Positions 11,181 through 23,600 of a DNA stretch of 64,000 nt are shown one piece after another. The stretch lies in contig JADNRY010000020.1 of the NCBI GenBank assembly GCA_015501585.1, positions 1 to 64,000 of the forward strand, in the 5' to 3' direction. Both the position numbers and the translations under genes were made by a program. Positions within the stretch are counted from its first letter, which is position 1, and each line of letters opens with the position of its first letter. The DNA is from Rhodocollybia butyracea. Taxonomy: Eukaryota > Basidiomycota > Agaricomycetes > Agaricales > Omphalotaceae. Below the pieces are notes generated by a model that was given only the letters and a program-made list of their open reading frames with translations, was not told the DNA's origin and did not search any database.

Positions 11181-11379
11181 TCCCATCACAGCCGAATTAG
11201 GTGGCTGCTGCATCCTTGCCGCCCATCTTAATAGGGTGGCATGATAATCTCGTACACCTTTAGCGGGCGAGTATATTACTTGCTCAAACTGCTGAGCAGC
11301 TTGATGTATTGTAGATGCTTGTATGCACCTATCAAAGATTCCTATTATGGTGTCTTCGAATTTCCAGGATATTGTGATC
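11181..11379 (-). pseudogene. Continuation of the first Gag beyond the CACTA-like insertion
   Basis: The minus strand gives ITISWKFEDTIIGIFDRCIQ, ASTIHQAAQQFE and GVRDYHATLLRWAARMQQ. It aligns with the second Gag and would directly follow NNEVNGPH at 19486 if the 8.1-kb element and one copy of its 3-bp duplication were absent. This shows the two pieces were once one gene. Confidence 0.8.
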
Positions 11380-11662
11380 CTACACTGCCAGCACCTGGGT
11401 ATATGTCTGCCAAAAAAGGGATAGAGAAATATCATATATTTCAAACCCTATTTCGGTTCATATCTCCTAAGGAAAATTACATATATTTCTCCGGTAATAT
11501 ATGCAGAAAAAGATCATATATTACGCTCCCTATCTCCGCTGAAATATATGTTGTAAATACTCATATTTTACTGTAGTTACATCTCTTAAATTTCCTCCAA
11601 GAAAGAAGTGATATTGCGGCCAATATTTCTGCTGGATCAGATTATCTTTTTCGGCTCCAATC

Positions 11663-13163
11663 ACTGCCGAAGTCTCTTCGGGAAAGATTCAGAAAAGAGG
11701 CAGAGATGTCAGAGAAGCTCAGCTTTTCTAGCCATTCAGACCCTATTCGCAGCAATAAAGGCATCCTAGAGTATGGACATGGCGGTAGAGAAAGAGAGAC
11801 TAAGCGCGCGCTTAATAACAGCCGCATTGCTCGGAGCTATACTTATACTATACTTTGTCGAGTGTACAAGCTCTTTACCTCTGCTATGAAAAGGGAGCGG
11901 GAGCCAAACTCTGTAAATACTTGGTAAGTCTCTCCTATGCTGCTGAATAGTGGACAAAAATCCTTTGCACGAATTTTACATAATTTGTAGTTTTCTGTGC
12001 GCGCACACCCAAGTTTTCGAGTATACTATGTTTGGTAAGGCCTAGTCTTGACTCAGTTATACAGCTGCCTTTTGTGCGAATTTTGTAGTTCTCTGGGCGC
12101 GCATTCTCATTTCCGCATGCGCGCGCAAGTGTCTGAGGAATTACTCATCAGATCTATCATATCTGGTAAGGCCCAGTCTCGACGCCAGGCTGTGGGGATG
12201 TGGCGAGCTTCTTAAGCCTGTGCATCCAGGATCCCTCCCTCCACCCGTAATAGGAGTGACATGCAGGACATCAGTCGACAAACTACAATGTGACTGTCCC
12301 TTCTCCATTGCCCCCGCACAGGCCTCTCCCGGCGGTTAGAAACTCGGGCTTATCCCGAATTTGCCTTAGGGCTTGGACTTATTCCAATTCCATTGCTCCG
12401 TCGCCCGACACTGGCACTGCTTGGGTGGATATTTGACTTCCTCTTGGCAATAGCAGGGTTTCATCCAAAAAGCTCTAAATACTCGATTTGGGCGACGGTA
12501 GGCAAGATATTGTTGCTGCAACTCTGCGACTAATGGTCAGGCTGGGAACTCGATAGTGCCGGAGCTGTAAGCACTCAGAAGCTCTAAGAGTGTCCAGGCT
12601 GTAAGCGCTATCCTATCCCCTTGTCTGTTTTCTTATGCATAGCTCTAGTGCATCATACGCCATAGACAGGCTTCCTCAATGATGCTGCACAGATCGCAGA
12701 TGGTACAGATCCGAATGTTAGTCTCTAATGGAAGCACGTACGTTGCCTCTACGAAGTGAGCATTCCTCTATACAGATTAATTTCAAACAGCCAACTACTC
12801 TGCTGTAACGCGAATGACTCAAGCTGCGGTTCCAGCCTTGGCCCAGCACATCAGGCATACAGTTGCTGTGACTTGGTTCCGGGGAACGAGTTCCCACCGT
12901 GCTTGAGGGCAAAGCGGCTGCAGTGGTGCAATAATACCTAGGCTTACGCTCGAATGCATTCACTATCATACAGTCTGATTTTAACGAGAGAGAGATAAAG
13001 ATTGAAAGGAAAAAGTATAAGCAGCTTAAACTGCAATGACGCTAGGAAAACGGCATCGGGTTCTGATCGCCAAGACATCAGCAAGTCTGTAACAACGAAA
13101 GTCAGGATAGGTAATCCAGTAGACGGGAAACATGCCTTTTCATAGCTCTGTCCGCTGCTTCAA
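11663..13163. other. Interior of the 8.1-kb element, no gene recognised
   Basis: There are short frames only. Sequence around 12000-12200 has two loosely similar stretches containing GTGCGCGCA and GGTAAGGC(C/A)TAGTCT, a degenerate duplication. I see no conserved protein on either strand. Confidence 0.35.
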
Positions 13164-13550
13164 ATCAGGAAAAGCCGTTTTTGCCTCGGTGACCCCAGAG
13201 TGGCCTAAAGCAAAGTAGGTGACCTATGAATCCTATGGCATCCTAGGAATTTGGGCTCGTCCCTTGCCAGTCAAGGCTCTTGAGGACTCCCTAGGGTATC
13301 CTAGGCAAACCCAGGGCGCTTGAAGCCTAGGTTTGCCCAGGTTTGCCCAGGTGTTCCCCAGGTGTTCCCCAGGTGTTCCCCAGGAGCACCTGGACAAACC
13401 TGGGCAAACCTAGGCTTGCCTAGGGAATCCTCAAGAGCCTTGACTGGCAAGGGATGAGCCCAAATTCCTAGGATGCCATAGGATTCATAGGTCACCTAGT
13501 TTGCTTTAGGCCACTCTGGAGTCACCTAGGCAGAAACAGCTTTTCCTGAT
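13164..13550. mobile_element. TCAGGAAAAG-type hairpin MITE, copy 1
   Basis: The ends are ATCAGGAAAAGC and GCTTTTCCTGAT. Arms continue with GCCTNGGTGAC, CCTATGGCATCCTAGGAAT and CCTTGCCAGTCAAGGCTCTT in inverse order on the right. The centre is a run of CAGGTGTTCCC units. Copy 2 at 28379-28698 is nearly the same but with fewer central units. There is no coding capacity. Flanks show only AA on both sides, so the target duplication is unresolved. Confidence 0.75.
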
Positions 13551-14322
13551 AAGTTGGTCTTCCATTCCATGTTACCAGCAGCACATTCCCCTCCATCCTG
13601 CCACCCCCGAGGCGCTGAATCAATTGATTTACAGCAAGGTATTTATGCCTTTTGAAAAAGAGTTTAAACTTGTGTAGAACTCCTTCATAGTAAATGGTGA
13701 GCATAAGATCATGGATGTAGGGCTGAAGTCGGTGATTCGAGAGCAAGTCTGATGCAAGGACAAAGTGTTCTCCTCCAGGCAAGTTGGCTCGGTAATAGGC
13801 GGAGACCATCTGGGGCAGCAGGCTAAAGGCTGGATAAAATCGGACGCGGATAGGCTTCATCTCTGTCTATACAATATTGTGAGCAAATACTGGCCGGACT
13901 CAACTCTAGGGCCCCTACTTACACACCTTGTTGGCTGATCAGGAAGGTGATTCATAACCATTTTGCTTGAATAAAATGTATCGAAAGTCAGATGGCGAAG
14001 GCGTTGAGTGAGCACCTTTATATACTTGGTCTGCCCAAGCCCTTTGTTAACATCCTTTTTGATCATCAGAAACTTGCCGCAAAAGATGTTCACAAACTCC
14101 CTTTAGGCAGGTAATGAAAGGGCGGCCTTGAAACTGTGGGTGTTCAATGAGTAGATTATTCATGCACGCAAAGGGGGTTTTTGCCTGCAATTTGGACAAC
14201 ATGGGGCCTCCACTTGATACAGCTGGACTGGCAGCAATCGAACAGACATAGACATCATAAAGGGCAAAACAGACAAAGAATTCCACCGTATTTAAATCAG
14301 GATCCTTCTGATTCAACATCAA
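13522..14322 (-). pseudogene. Unrecognised conserved-looking gene on the left arm of a palindrome
   Basis: Three minus-strand frames follow one another: 14322-14047, 14093-13857 and 13860-13522. They include CLKGVCEHLLR, YIKVLTQRLRHLTFDTFYSS, then VRFYPAFSLLPQMVSAYYRA, LPGGEHFVLASDLLSNHRLQ and GGGRMEGNVLLVTWNGRPTY. The frame changes look like introns; GTAAGT near the end of the second frame and TAGACAG before the third would fit. Composition and continuity suggest real coding origin, but I do not recognise the family. The first two frames are repeated on the plus strand at 14502-14967. The 3' end overlaps the MITE end at 13550. Confidence 0.45.
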
Positions 14323-15026
14323 CTCCCCTTTGTCTTTTCGTACCTAAGTATGTTCCCCAAGTGTACCTCTTTTGCCCTGGTTTTGACTAGCCACCACAGA
14401 CGCATATGCCAAGCGAAGACGCCACTGTGGTGGCTGGTCAAAACCAGGGCAAAAGAGGTACACTTGGGGAACATACTTAGGTATGAAAAGACAAAGGGGA
14501 GTTGATGTTGAATCAGAAGGATCCTGATTTAAATACGGTGGAATTCTTTGTCTGTTTTGCCCTTTATGATGTCTATGTCTGTTCGATTGCTGCCAGTCCA
14601 GCTGTATCAAGTGGAGGCCCCATGTTGTCCAAATTGCAGGCAAAAACCCCCTTTGCGTGCATGAATAATCTACTCATTGAACACCCACAGTTTCAAGGCC
14701 GCCCTTTCATTACCTGCCTAAAGGGAGTTTGTGAACATCTTTTGCGGCAAGTTTCTGATGATCAAAAAGGATGTTAACAAAGGGCTTGGGCAGACCAAGT
14801 ATATAAAGGTGCTCACTCAACGCCTTCGCCATCTGACTTTCGATACATTTTATTCAAGCAAAATGGTTATGAATCACCTTCCTGATCAGCCAACAAGGTG
14901 TGTAAGTAGGGGCCCTAGAGTTGAGTCCGGCCAGTATTTGCTCACAATATTGTATAGACAGAGATGAAGCCTATCCGCGTCCGATTTTATCCAGCCTTTA
15001 GCCTGCTGCCCCAGATGGTCTCCGGT
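13798..15026. repeat. 1.2-kb near-perfect palindrome (inverted duplication)
   Basis: Left arm 13798-14412 and right arm 14413-15026 are reverse complements with very few differences; for example TTCGTACC against the expected TTCATACC near 14340. The centre carries CCACCACAG and CTGTGGTGG around a short spacer. The arms encode the same protein fragments in opposite directions. The right arm breaks off inside the LLPQMVS block, so this is an inverted duplication of part of a gene, not a symmetric element. Confidence 0.85.
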
Positions 15027-18000
15027 TTTGTATGGCCTTTATCTGGTTCATATGTTTTTTCCTAAATAGTTTTTTCTTTACAAAGAGTGAACAACTCTGC
15101 GTCGAGTTTTTGTTGGAGCCCAGGGAACTAGCCTATGTCAGAGTCGAAGGGCCAAAGTAAGTGTAGTTCTACTCAGGAAAGAGGCGGTAAAACTGACTAA
15201 TTCCAGCATGGTAAATCTGTCTGGCACAACTGTAACACCCCTACCAGAACGCGCAACAGTTCAATTTCCGGACAAAAACAACTCCTTCTGGCTCAGCCCC
15301 CCTACCGATCATCAACATCTGGGTATCTCGAATCAACGTTCCAGGGACGGGGGTTCTGGTCCATCCCATCAAGGATCTAGTACGTTGTGAGCTGAAATCG
15401 GTTAGTATTCATGCTCATTCCAAAGCCAGATTCTTTCACTCCACGCGTTTCTGGTATGTTGGCGCATTAAGATTTGGGTTGGTGTTAATGCTTATTACAT
15501 ACCAGATTCTTCCCATACTTCTCCCAACAAGCGAAACTACGGTATGCTACTTCCTTCTTGTAAGAGCTCGGGTACAGGTAGTTAGTTGAATCTCCCCAGG
15601 ATTGTCAGAACCCCACCATACTAGAGATGCGATTACAACTACCGGTGAAAGATCCAAAGGTATTTAGTAGTTACACGCATCATAATTTTATCGCCCTAAC
15701 AATTGTGGTCGTCTTAGATCGCCACTCTCTACCTCCACAGCCAGATTCCCGGGAAACGCAAAAGCATGCCAAGCGAAAGGATAGGGACTTTGTCAACAAT
15801 GATCAATCTCTGCTCAAAAGAATCAGGAGATAATAAATAATAAGAGGCTTTAACTTTATTAATTTTTGCATTCTTCAAAATATAGACTCGTTTTTAATAA
15901 ATCTACTTGGCCCAAAACATCTAAATGTTGTGAGGCTATGGAGTCTACCAAAGTTCCCAGTGGTACGCCGTTTGAAGCTAGGAGATAAGAGGGTACTCTT
16001 CAGGCGGAAACCTAAAATTTCACCACCTGTTCAATGCCCGTCTATTTTCTTTGGTTCGACTTGTTTAACTGCGATAGGTTTGATGTCCCCAGCAACTTGG
16101 TGAGCTGGACTGCTGCACGGCGCGCTAGATGTTGAAGAGGTCATCTCTTGTTTTGACCGTTGGAGAAGAAACAAGGGACACGCCGAGAGAATGCAAACAA
16201 AATGTACCGAGTGTAAACTTTATCCTCAATATAGTCAGCCCAACTCCGCTACCAACAAGACAGTCTCTCACAGTATACTGTACTCCTCGCATATGCATCC
16301 CACTCTCCCTCCCCAAAAACAACCAAGCCTCTCGCCGCGCGCAGCTGCATATCTGCCACTTCTCTTCCACATCGCATACGTGCTTTACTCTCACCACACA
16401 CTGAACCAATATCCATGTCCTGACCCTCTAATCGCATTCTACGTCGTTTATTCAATCGTCGTCATCGTCGTCCAATTTCTGCGTTAGATGGAACTGGAAT
16501 AATCTACATTACCAGAGAACGAGTGGGCTAGGTGATTTTGCCATGCGGCCGGTGTGTGCACATGTAGATTACAGAGTAACTTTTGACTCTAAACTGAGGA
16601 AGAAATATGTATTCCTAAGTTGAACAAGTCAATAAGAGTAAAATATGTTCATTGTACTACTAGAAAATTGGTAAGAATAACTTCGAACAATGAAGTGGAC
16701 TTGGTACTCAGTACTCTCAGTAACCACGCTAATAGCATGCACCACGCATGCACTTGCATGCAACACGCATGGACTGCACAGCAAAGTGTATGTGCCACGA
16801 GAGTGAGTGATGGCCAACGGCTGTTAGATACTGAAGATTGGCATGATGAAGAATCTGGCCCGTAGGCTGAAGGAACATTGGCAGAATTGCCCCAATCCGA
16901 ATCCTCAATTGTGGTGGTTCAAGGGCGTTGGATTGAGACAGCGTATTGGTGCGTGTACTATCGGGTTTTTTCTTTGTAGATCTAACGAGCTTGCGCAGAG
17001 GCATTGTTTCACCTAAATGTTGAGGCCATTTCTGTCGATAGGCCTCGGACTTTTGTAGGTTTTCGTTTCCTATCTGCGGCATTCCATTCACCTTCCTCCA
17101 GGCCACCAACGACATGTAAAACTTTTTACACTTACGCCTCACCAGATCTCAACCGAGCTGCTCCCACTCTTTGCGCATCTTTCCTAAATCTAAATCGATG
17201 TTTTTTGTACTTGAAAAATCTGTGTCCAAACTCAACTCTAGGATGCCTTTATTGCTGCAAATAGAGTCTGAATGACTGGGAAGGCCGAACTTCTCTCGCC
17301 TCTTCATCTCTTTTCCGAATCTTTCTTGACGACACTGACTCTGACAGCGTTATATACGGCAAGCCTCAAATCTACCTTCGACGCTACACTGGGCCGAGAA
17401 AGATACCGGAAATAGTCGGGTCGATTCATGCCCCTTGGCTCAAACCCGTTGGCATGTGCTGAGCTCGTAGAGCAGCTTCATACAATCTCGAGGGTCTGTG
17501 GCTCCACGCTTCTTGCAGATCGCGTGCTCGATTTTGGAATTTTTATCTAGGCTCTGTATCTCAACTTCACTCCAGGTTCGCTGTCCTCTCGCGTTCTTTT
17601 TTCCGGCCCCAGTTCTATGCTGTATGGTTAAGAACATGGTGTATGTTTGGGCCCATAGCTTATTCATGGCGGCTCTGTACTTCCTCTCCGTGTCAGTAAG
17701 TTTTCTAGTTCTTCCTGACTCTCATGATCAACCGCTGACGCTGAACAGCTGCAGGCTCAATGAAGATGTGCAGTCCAATGATGACACACCTTGTGTCGAT
17801 CGTGGAAAAGCTATCTCTTTGTTTGTCTGCCCTATATATTTACCAGCATCTGTAATTCCACTCGCTCTTTCACCATCTTGCATCTTTGCCAATGGCCTCT
17901 CCGAATACTCCTCCTCTACCCAGGTGTTTTATCATCATTTCTTTTCCAATTGGACGCGGCCGTGGCCGTAGTGAGGGTGTGTCTCTCAAACCGTCTATTG

Positions 18001-19232
18001 CTCTTTCACTCATTCGCTCATTCAACCTACGTAGTGGCTCACAATCGGGCTATTCCCATCCCTATTCCAACCAACCACCACTCAGGTCAAACTCAAAAGG
18101 AGCTGCTCAACATCATGCCAGTTGGGTTTATCATAAAGGTTTTCGTAGGGAATATTGACCGTGTTGCTGATTGTAAGCTCGTTGCTCGTTTGGGTTCTAT
18201 GAAAACTGACACATTTCTTCAGGTGTTCTCCCCCTTCCCATCGACTTGGACGCCATTGTCAATAACTTTGCTGTTTTCATCGTTCCTCTTTCTGCTCTTT
18301 GTCTCGAAACCTGGGTAAGGATGCAATATCTTTGAGTCTGTGGCGCTCTTTAACCATGCCATAGCTTGCTATATACGTTGCCATCGTCGTTACAGTGATG
18401 GTCGTCGCCCTTTTCCGTAGAAGTCGTGCTCATATGGAATAGTAGGAAAGAACGGTGTCGGTTCTCAGGAAAGGTCACAATCGCACTGGCGGCAAACTGG
18501 CTCAAATTAAGTAGCTATTCCTGACCAAAGAACATGAGATTTCTGTAGCATTAGTACTGCTTGAATATCAGTTGGCTGCTCTGCCTTCACAACTGGAACA
18601 TGTCAGCTTTGAGCATCGATCCTAGTATTAAATGCCTCTGGTTAGGCTGAATGCGGTAAAGTATTGATACAGGCTTTCCACTGGCTCAACTCAAGTAGCA
18701 ATCAAATGGACACCCAAGTGTTGAGCACGGGCTTTGAATGGGCATTGAAAAACTCAATTCCGGTAGCAATGTTGACGCGAAGTTGCCAATTGTTATTCAG
18801 CTACTCAATCCGTCCCTTGCTTCAATCCTCCTTTCTCAAAGTCAGCGCGGCGCACGTGAAAGCAGTGTGAACGCGGCGAGCTAATTCCTTTGATATTGTC
18901 AATTGATGCCATGGTACAATTAATGGAAGAGCTCTGTCCCTCTCTGCAAGCTATCTACGCAAACAAAGAATTGGAAAGTGAGCTTACGCGTCAGCTTTGA
19001 ATTTGAGCATCAATATCTCAATTTTAATTATGTGGTAAAGCATTGAGATGTCCAAGCAATGGGCGAGCACCCTTTCTCAGCCCTCAAGTCGCCTGTTCAG
19101 CAACCAGTGAAAGCCCATTCAATGCCCACTCATTGCCCATTGCTTTTTGCGGCCGAAATATAAAACATATTTCAAAGGAGATAGATATTGAAATATGGAA
19201 CCTTTTTCCCAGGAAATATCATATATATTTTG
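15027..19232. other. Interior of the 8.1-kb element, no gene recognised
   Basis: About 4.2 kb without recognisable coding sequence. The minus strand at 16730-17140 has one longer frame, rich in K and R at its start, with no family resemblance. Near 19090-19243 the sequence resembles half of the hairpin MITE at 26863-27539 (TTGCCCATTGC, GCGGCCGAAATA) and ends in GGCAGTG, so a second, partial CACTA-like MITE arm may lie here. Confidence 0.4.
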
Positions 19233-19485
19233 GCAGTGATTGGAGCCGAAAAAGATAATCTGATCCGGCAGAAATATTGACCGCAATATCACTTCTTTCT
19301 CGGAGGAAATTTAAGAGATGTAACTACAGTAAAATATGACTATTTACAACATATATTTCAGCGGAGATAGGGAGTGTAATATATGTAATTTTCCTTAGGA
19401 GATATGAACCGAAATAGGGTTTGAAATATATGATATTTCTCTATCCCTTTTTTGGCAGACATATACCCAGGTGCTGGCAGTGCTA

Positions 19486-21821
19486 TGAGGTCCATTGACT
19501 TCATTGTTGTACCAATCAAGGGTTTTGTCCTTGAGGAATAACCCCAATACCTGGAGGCGTGTTTTATCATGGTCTTTACCACAATAGCGATTTACAGCCA
19601 TCCATCTGAGAAGGATGGCTAACCATCTCTCGAAAATCGCTACGTCTAGCGTACCATTGTATGCCCCAGGCATTGGGAGCTTGATATTCTTAGCTCCGTC
19701 TGTAGTTGTGACGGGTTTCCCCACCGCATGATGTACCATACGTCGATACACTCTGTGTACCTGGTGTTTCCATTGGGCATGACGTTTGTCATCCCCTGCT
19801 TTCTCTCGCAGTTTAGCTGCAAGTTTTTGTCGCAGCTTACGCTGTTGCGATTTACTAAGATTTGCCTGTGGTTGAATTATATAATTCACCCAGGAATTGT
19901 TAGATGAGGAGTCAGAATCGGACTCCTTGTTGTTATCGTCTGATGATTCATCAGACCAAGGTGTACCTTTACGCTTCTTGTCTCCATCGCTAGAGTCAGA
20001 GCTGTCGGAGTTATCATCAGGATCTCCAGGTGTGCCGGAGGCATACCTAACTCTGCCACCCTTGTAGGGTTGTGACGATTGAGCGTTCTGTGAGGAAGTA
20101 TTATAATACTCCCGATCCCAAACTTCTTGTGGAGTAGTTAGTTTGTCGACAGGGATGCCATCGTCATTGAATCCTACCATTTGGTCAGGGAATGCATCCG
20201 GTATCATACCGGATGTTCTGAGACTATAGTTATGTTGTCTCTGAATTGCTACGCGACTTTCCCAATTGCTCGCTATCCTGTTCGGGAGCGGCATACTAGG
20301 CAATATTATCGCCGTCAGTGCAGTATTATTCTGTACTTCATTTATCAGTGGTACCGTTGTTGGTACTACTATTGGCGATGCCTGTACTATCGTAACTGGC
20401 AGTGTTGGTAGTACTACTGTTTGTGGTACTGCTTGTTGTATTCTTACCGGTGGGATCACCGTAGTAATTGGCTCTTTCTTTACAGAAGCCTTCATTTTAG
20501 CAGGTACTGTTTGTACTTGCTGTGTAAGAGTTACCAGAGGTAACTGTTGTTGTGCGGGTGGTACTACTGTATGTAGTACCATTGTGCTTGGACCAGGTCC
20601 TTGCGTGTTTTGTTGATGAATGACTTGTGTCGTTGTCTGTGTTTGGGCCATGTGTACCGTTATCGGTGCTATCGTTTTCGTTTGTATTCCTTGTGTAGGA
20701 ATACTAACATCAACCAATGGTTGGTTTTTATGATAATGTTCATTCAATTCTTGAATGAATGTTTCGTGAGCTTTGATAAGGGACTCATTTCTCAATGGTC
20801 CCACTATTGTTGACTCTGTCCGTTGGATTGGGTCATTCTTCCGTATACTAATTGTAGGCGGAGTAGGTAACGATCTCGGTCCTCTTGGGGCCGGAGACAG
20901 TCTTCCTGTGAAGATGTTATGCCTTATTACTGGAGAGTAACGAAGCATCTGGGGTTCATTTGATTTACCCATTGTCGAGTTCGATAAGTCGATGACTGGG
21001 CTTTCATTTGCATGAACTCCTTTATTTGGCGTTTTGTTTGTTTGGGAAGTTTGATTCTTCCTAATCGTTACAAAGTCGCCAAAGTTATTATAGGGATTGC
21101 TTTGGCAATCACCTTCTTCTACAACCTCAGTTTCAAGGTTGTCAAATAGACCTTCACCTTCAGGTGGGTCTATCAGATTGAATGAATCTGTATGCCATAT
21201 GTTATGTGTTGGCTTGAAAGACTCTTTAGGTCTCTGATCTTGGGCACCTGGTGGTTCATATAGTCCCATTGTTTGACGGAACGGATGTGTGGTAGGCCTT
21301 ATGCCTTCCCAACAACTTGTTTGTTTGTTGTCAGGCGGTATGGCCGCCTGTAATACCGCTGGCGGTCGGCCTACGGGCATTGCTATGCTCGTAAGGTTAC
21401 CAGTATCTGGTAACGGTCTGGACTTACTCATTCCGGATGGTCCGGACCAACGTTCTACCGCGGTAGCTATACGGTTTAGTGCTTGCGCACCTTGTCCATA
21501 GAACTGCAATAGTTCTTGCATGGCCTCCTTGAGGTCATGCATGTCTGCGAAGCCTTTATTGCTAAAGGCTCCCTGAGACTCATTAGACTCAGATAGTTTA
21601 TTGTGCATTGTATTTGACGCACGCTCACGGATGTCTTCGACATCACTTACATTCTGCCTGTCATTAGACGGCTCAATTTCAGGACTTTGTCCTGCATACG
21701 GTGGTAGTTGTGAACTATGACTACCGTCATGTGAATTTATTGGTGACGTGGCATCACCATGTTGTGAGTGGCAATTGCTCACATCTCGTTGGGACTTCTC
21801 TGAGTTCCTGTTTTGGTCCAT
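19486..21821 (-). CDS. Ty3/gypsy-like Gag, first copy, N-terminal part (interrupted)
   Basis: A single long minus-strand frame starts MDQNRNSEKS at 21821. About 560 residues are low complexity: Q/P/V-rich, with many T-V-V-P-P repeats and S/D-rich tracts. The capsid-like core follows: KLRQKLAAKLREKAGDD, WKHQVHRVYRR, FERWLAILLRWMAVNRYCG, LDWYNNEVNGPH. At 19485 it runs into the terminus of the 8.1-kb DNA element and gains unrelated residues. The remainder of the gene lies at 11379-11181. Until the insertion no stop or frameshift is seen, so the insertion is probably among the younger lesions here. Confidence 0.8.
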
Positions 21822-22207
21822 GTGATCAAACTTTTGTTGATTTTGCTTGGCGCTTTTGATGCGGAGTAAGAGTGGTGATAAGTGTTTAGATTACTTTATA
21901 ATTCTAGTCGAGTAGTTATTACTTCTCGTAGTTTTGTGCACACAATCTTTTAATAAAGATTTTTGATGCTCAAAAAAGTATAACGCCCTTAGGCGATATT
22001 AGGCCTAAAATCGGCCTAAGGCGTGTAACCATACATTTTGACACTTTGTACGTGTTATACAATGCAATAAGAGAGTTATACGGAGCCCGAGCGTGATAGC
22101 TGTTGCTGAGGCAAAGAAATTAACAATAATACTCAGCGAGCCGTGAAGGTACGCCCAGAAGCGTAGCCTAGAGCCAAGCTAGCAAGGATACCTGGGCTGC
22201 CCGGAGA
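21822..22207 (-). other. Leader region upstream of gag
   Basis: AT-rich sequence between the gag start and an LTR-like block. It has inverted TTAGGCC motifs near 22000 (GGCGATATTAGGCC and GGCCTAAGGC) that could form a small stem. No ORF. Confidence 0.4.
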
Positions 22208-23075
22208 TGTAACGCTAGATCGTCAATCTAGTTATACCCAAGAGTGTAGACTCTCTAAACTACAGGACATCTCGAAGCGGGATAAGTACTAAGCCAACGC
22301 GTTACTCGAGGGAAGGCATCCCTCGCACTAAGACCCCCAACAAGCTATGTTAAGATGTGGACTTTACAGTCCGTAACAATGGACCAGAACGATCCTGAGG
22401 AAACCATAGAGATCTATTCGCGGCACCGGTCGCAACCGTGAGGACGGTAGAAACATGCTTAGCCTTGGCAAATCGAAACATTTGATCTTAGAAATCATAC
22501 ACGCAAGGTCTTACCTGTTAAAGCTGACTATCGGGAATCACTTGTACATACTCAGCGCAGTTGCTCGAGATTATCATAATGGTGTCGTTGGAAAGCTAGA
22601 TAACAGGCCTTCTCGAGAGAATGTTAATCACACTCAGGATGGACAGAACTATCCGAGGAATAGAATGAAACTCACCCAAGGGAAACCGGGCAGCGAGTGA
22701 TCATGAAGCGTAAAGGTGCTCCTGACCCCGGAGAATTGTGGAATAATCGGAGAAACCTCGCTCGGATCAAAACACTCTAAAACTATGTTAATCCTCATGA
22801 AATCATATTTTACCTCTGATATATACCCAAGAATGGACTATTTCTTTATCTTGTGTACCATATATAGGCTGGAGTTTCCTTTCCGGGCCAGATTCCTCTG
22901 TTCCACTCTCTTTCCGTCTCTCTCCATATCTGTTTCATCTATTTTTTGTATTAAACTCTCTCTACTCAGTATATAAGCCAGATATATTTATTCAATAAGA
23001 CAAGTTTCTTGCCCTCGACTTGACTGCTAAGACCAGTGCTCCGTAGAACATCCCCACGGGATCAGTAGTGTGACA
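22208..23075 (+). mobile_element. Possible solo LTR nested in the retrotransposon leader
   Basis: The block begins TGTAACGCTAGATC, has TATA-like motifs (CATATATAGGC at about 22860, GTATATAAGCC at about 22970), a C/T-rich tract after the first, and ends ..AGTAGTGTGACA. These are ordinary LTR features, and the block sits between the 5' LTR candidate and gag on the opposite strand. The limits are a guess and no target duplication was found. Confidence 0.35.
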
Positions 23076-23585
23076 CCTCCTGACTTGGTTATCTTAAGAA
23101 AGTAATAAACTTCACGCGCTTCGCAAAGCCCATTTATATCTTGATTGAATTTAAGTGTGTAGAGTTCTCTCAAACTCCAGATCAGCTCAAATCTAGTTGC
23201 TTCCTTAGAGGGGACGGCTTCTAGTAAGGGATTATTCGGCTCCAGAGTGAGGGTTCCTTAGTTGACTTCTTCACGAAGTTAGACGAGCCACTAAGATTGT
23301 GGTATGAGTTCCTAGTGATTAAGTTCACTCACAATATTGTAGCTTGGCCCAGAGTTTGGTCGAGGACTTTACGGCGTCACAGCAGCTAGTGCCAGAGTTT
23401 GCCTAGGGTTGTTGACAAACCTCGAGATTACTATTCTAGCTAGAGCCAGAGTTTGCCTAGGAGAATCTTAGTTTCGTTGTATTGGTTTTGGTTTTGGTTA
23501 ATTGATTTGGACATACACACCTGGTTCCCTCGTACACTCGTACACCCCAACTAGGCTTCTCTCAACTTAGTTCTAAGAGTTGTCT
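23076..23585. other. Retrotransposon leader, no gene recognised
   Basis: The motif GCCAGAGTTTGCCTAGG occurs twice about 65 bases apart (about 23390 and 23445), a short direct repeat. No coding sequence was recognised. Confidence 0.35.
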
Positions 23586-23600
23586 AAGCTTAGTTACCCA
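23586..23600 (-). promoter_or_regulatory. Candidate primer-binding site
   Basis: On the minus strand TGGGTAACTAAGCTT follows directly after the LTR end ..GCGCTAACA. A PBS starting TGG (complement of a tRNA CCA tail) at this spot is what an LTR retrotransposon needs. The matching tRNA was not identified. Confidence 0.45.

Larger units (their letters stand above)
11383..19482. mobile_element. 8.1-kb CACTA-like element with about 250-280 bp TIRs, CTA target duplication
   Basis: The left end CACTGCCAGCACCTGGG at 11383 is matched by CCCAGGTGCTGGCAGTG ending at 19482. The inverted repeats run about 280 bp on the left and 250 bp on the right; the left arm has about 45 extra bases near 11490-11535. 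CTA precedes (11380-11382) and follows (19483-19485). Removing the element plus one CTA restores a gag reading frame that aligns with the second gag copy, independent proof of the boundaries. No transposase is recognisable inside; the interior holds a MITE, a 1.2-kb palindrome and unassigned DNA. It may be a hairpin MITE whose loop has captured foreign sequence. Confidence 0.85.

Noticed and set aside
16125..18318. Several 60-175 codon frames in the 8.1-kb element
   Set aside because: Overlapping frames on both strands, no motifs and poor composition; no basis to call genes.
11383..19482. Two independent MITEs at 11.4 and 19.4 kb
   Set aside because: Each end shows only one terminus and the ends face each other; the shared CTA flanks and restored gag frame favour one element.
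20181..20813. Plus-strand frames rich in V, T, C and G opposite gag
   Set aside because: Shadow of the repetitive T/V/P codons of Gag on the minus strand; no independent coding signal.
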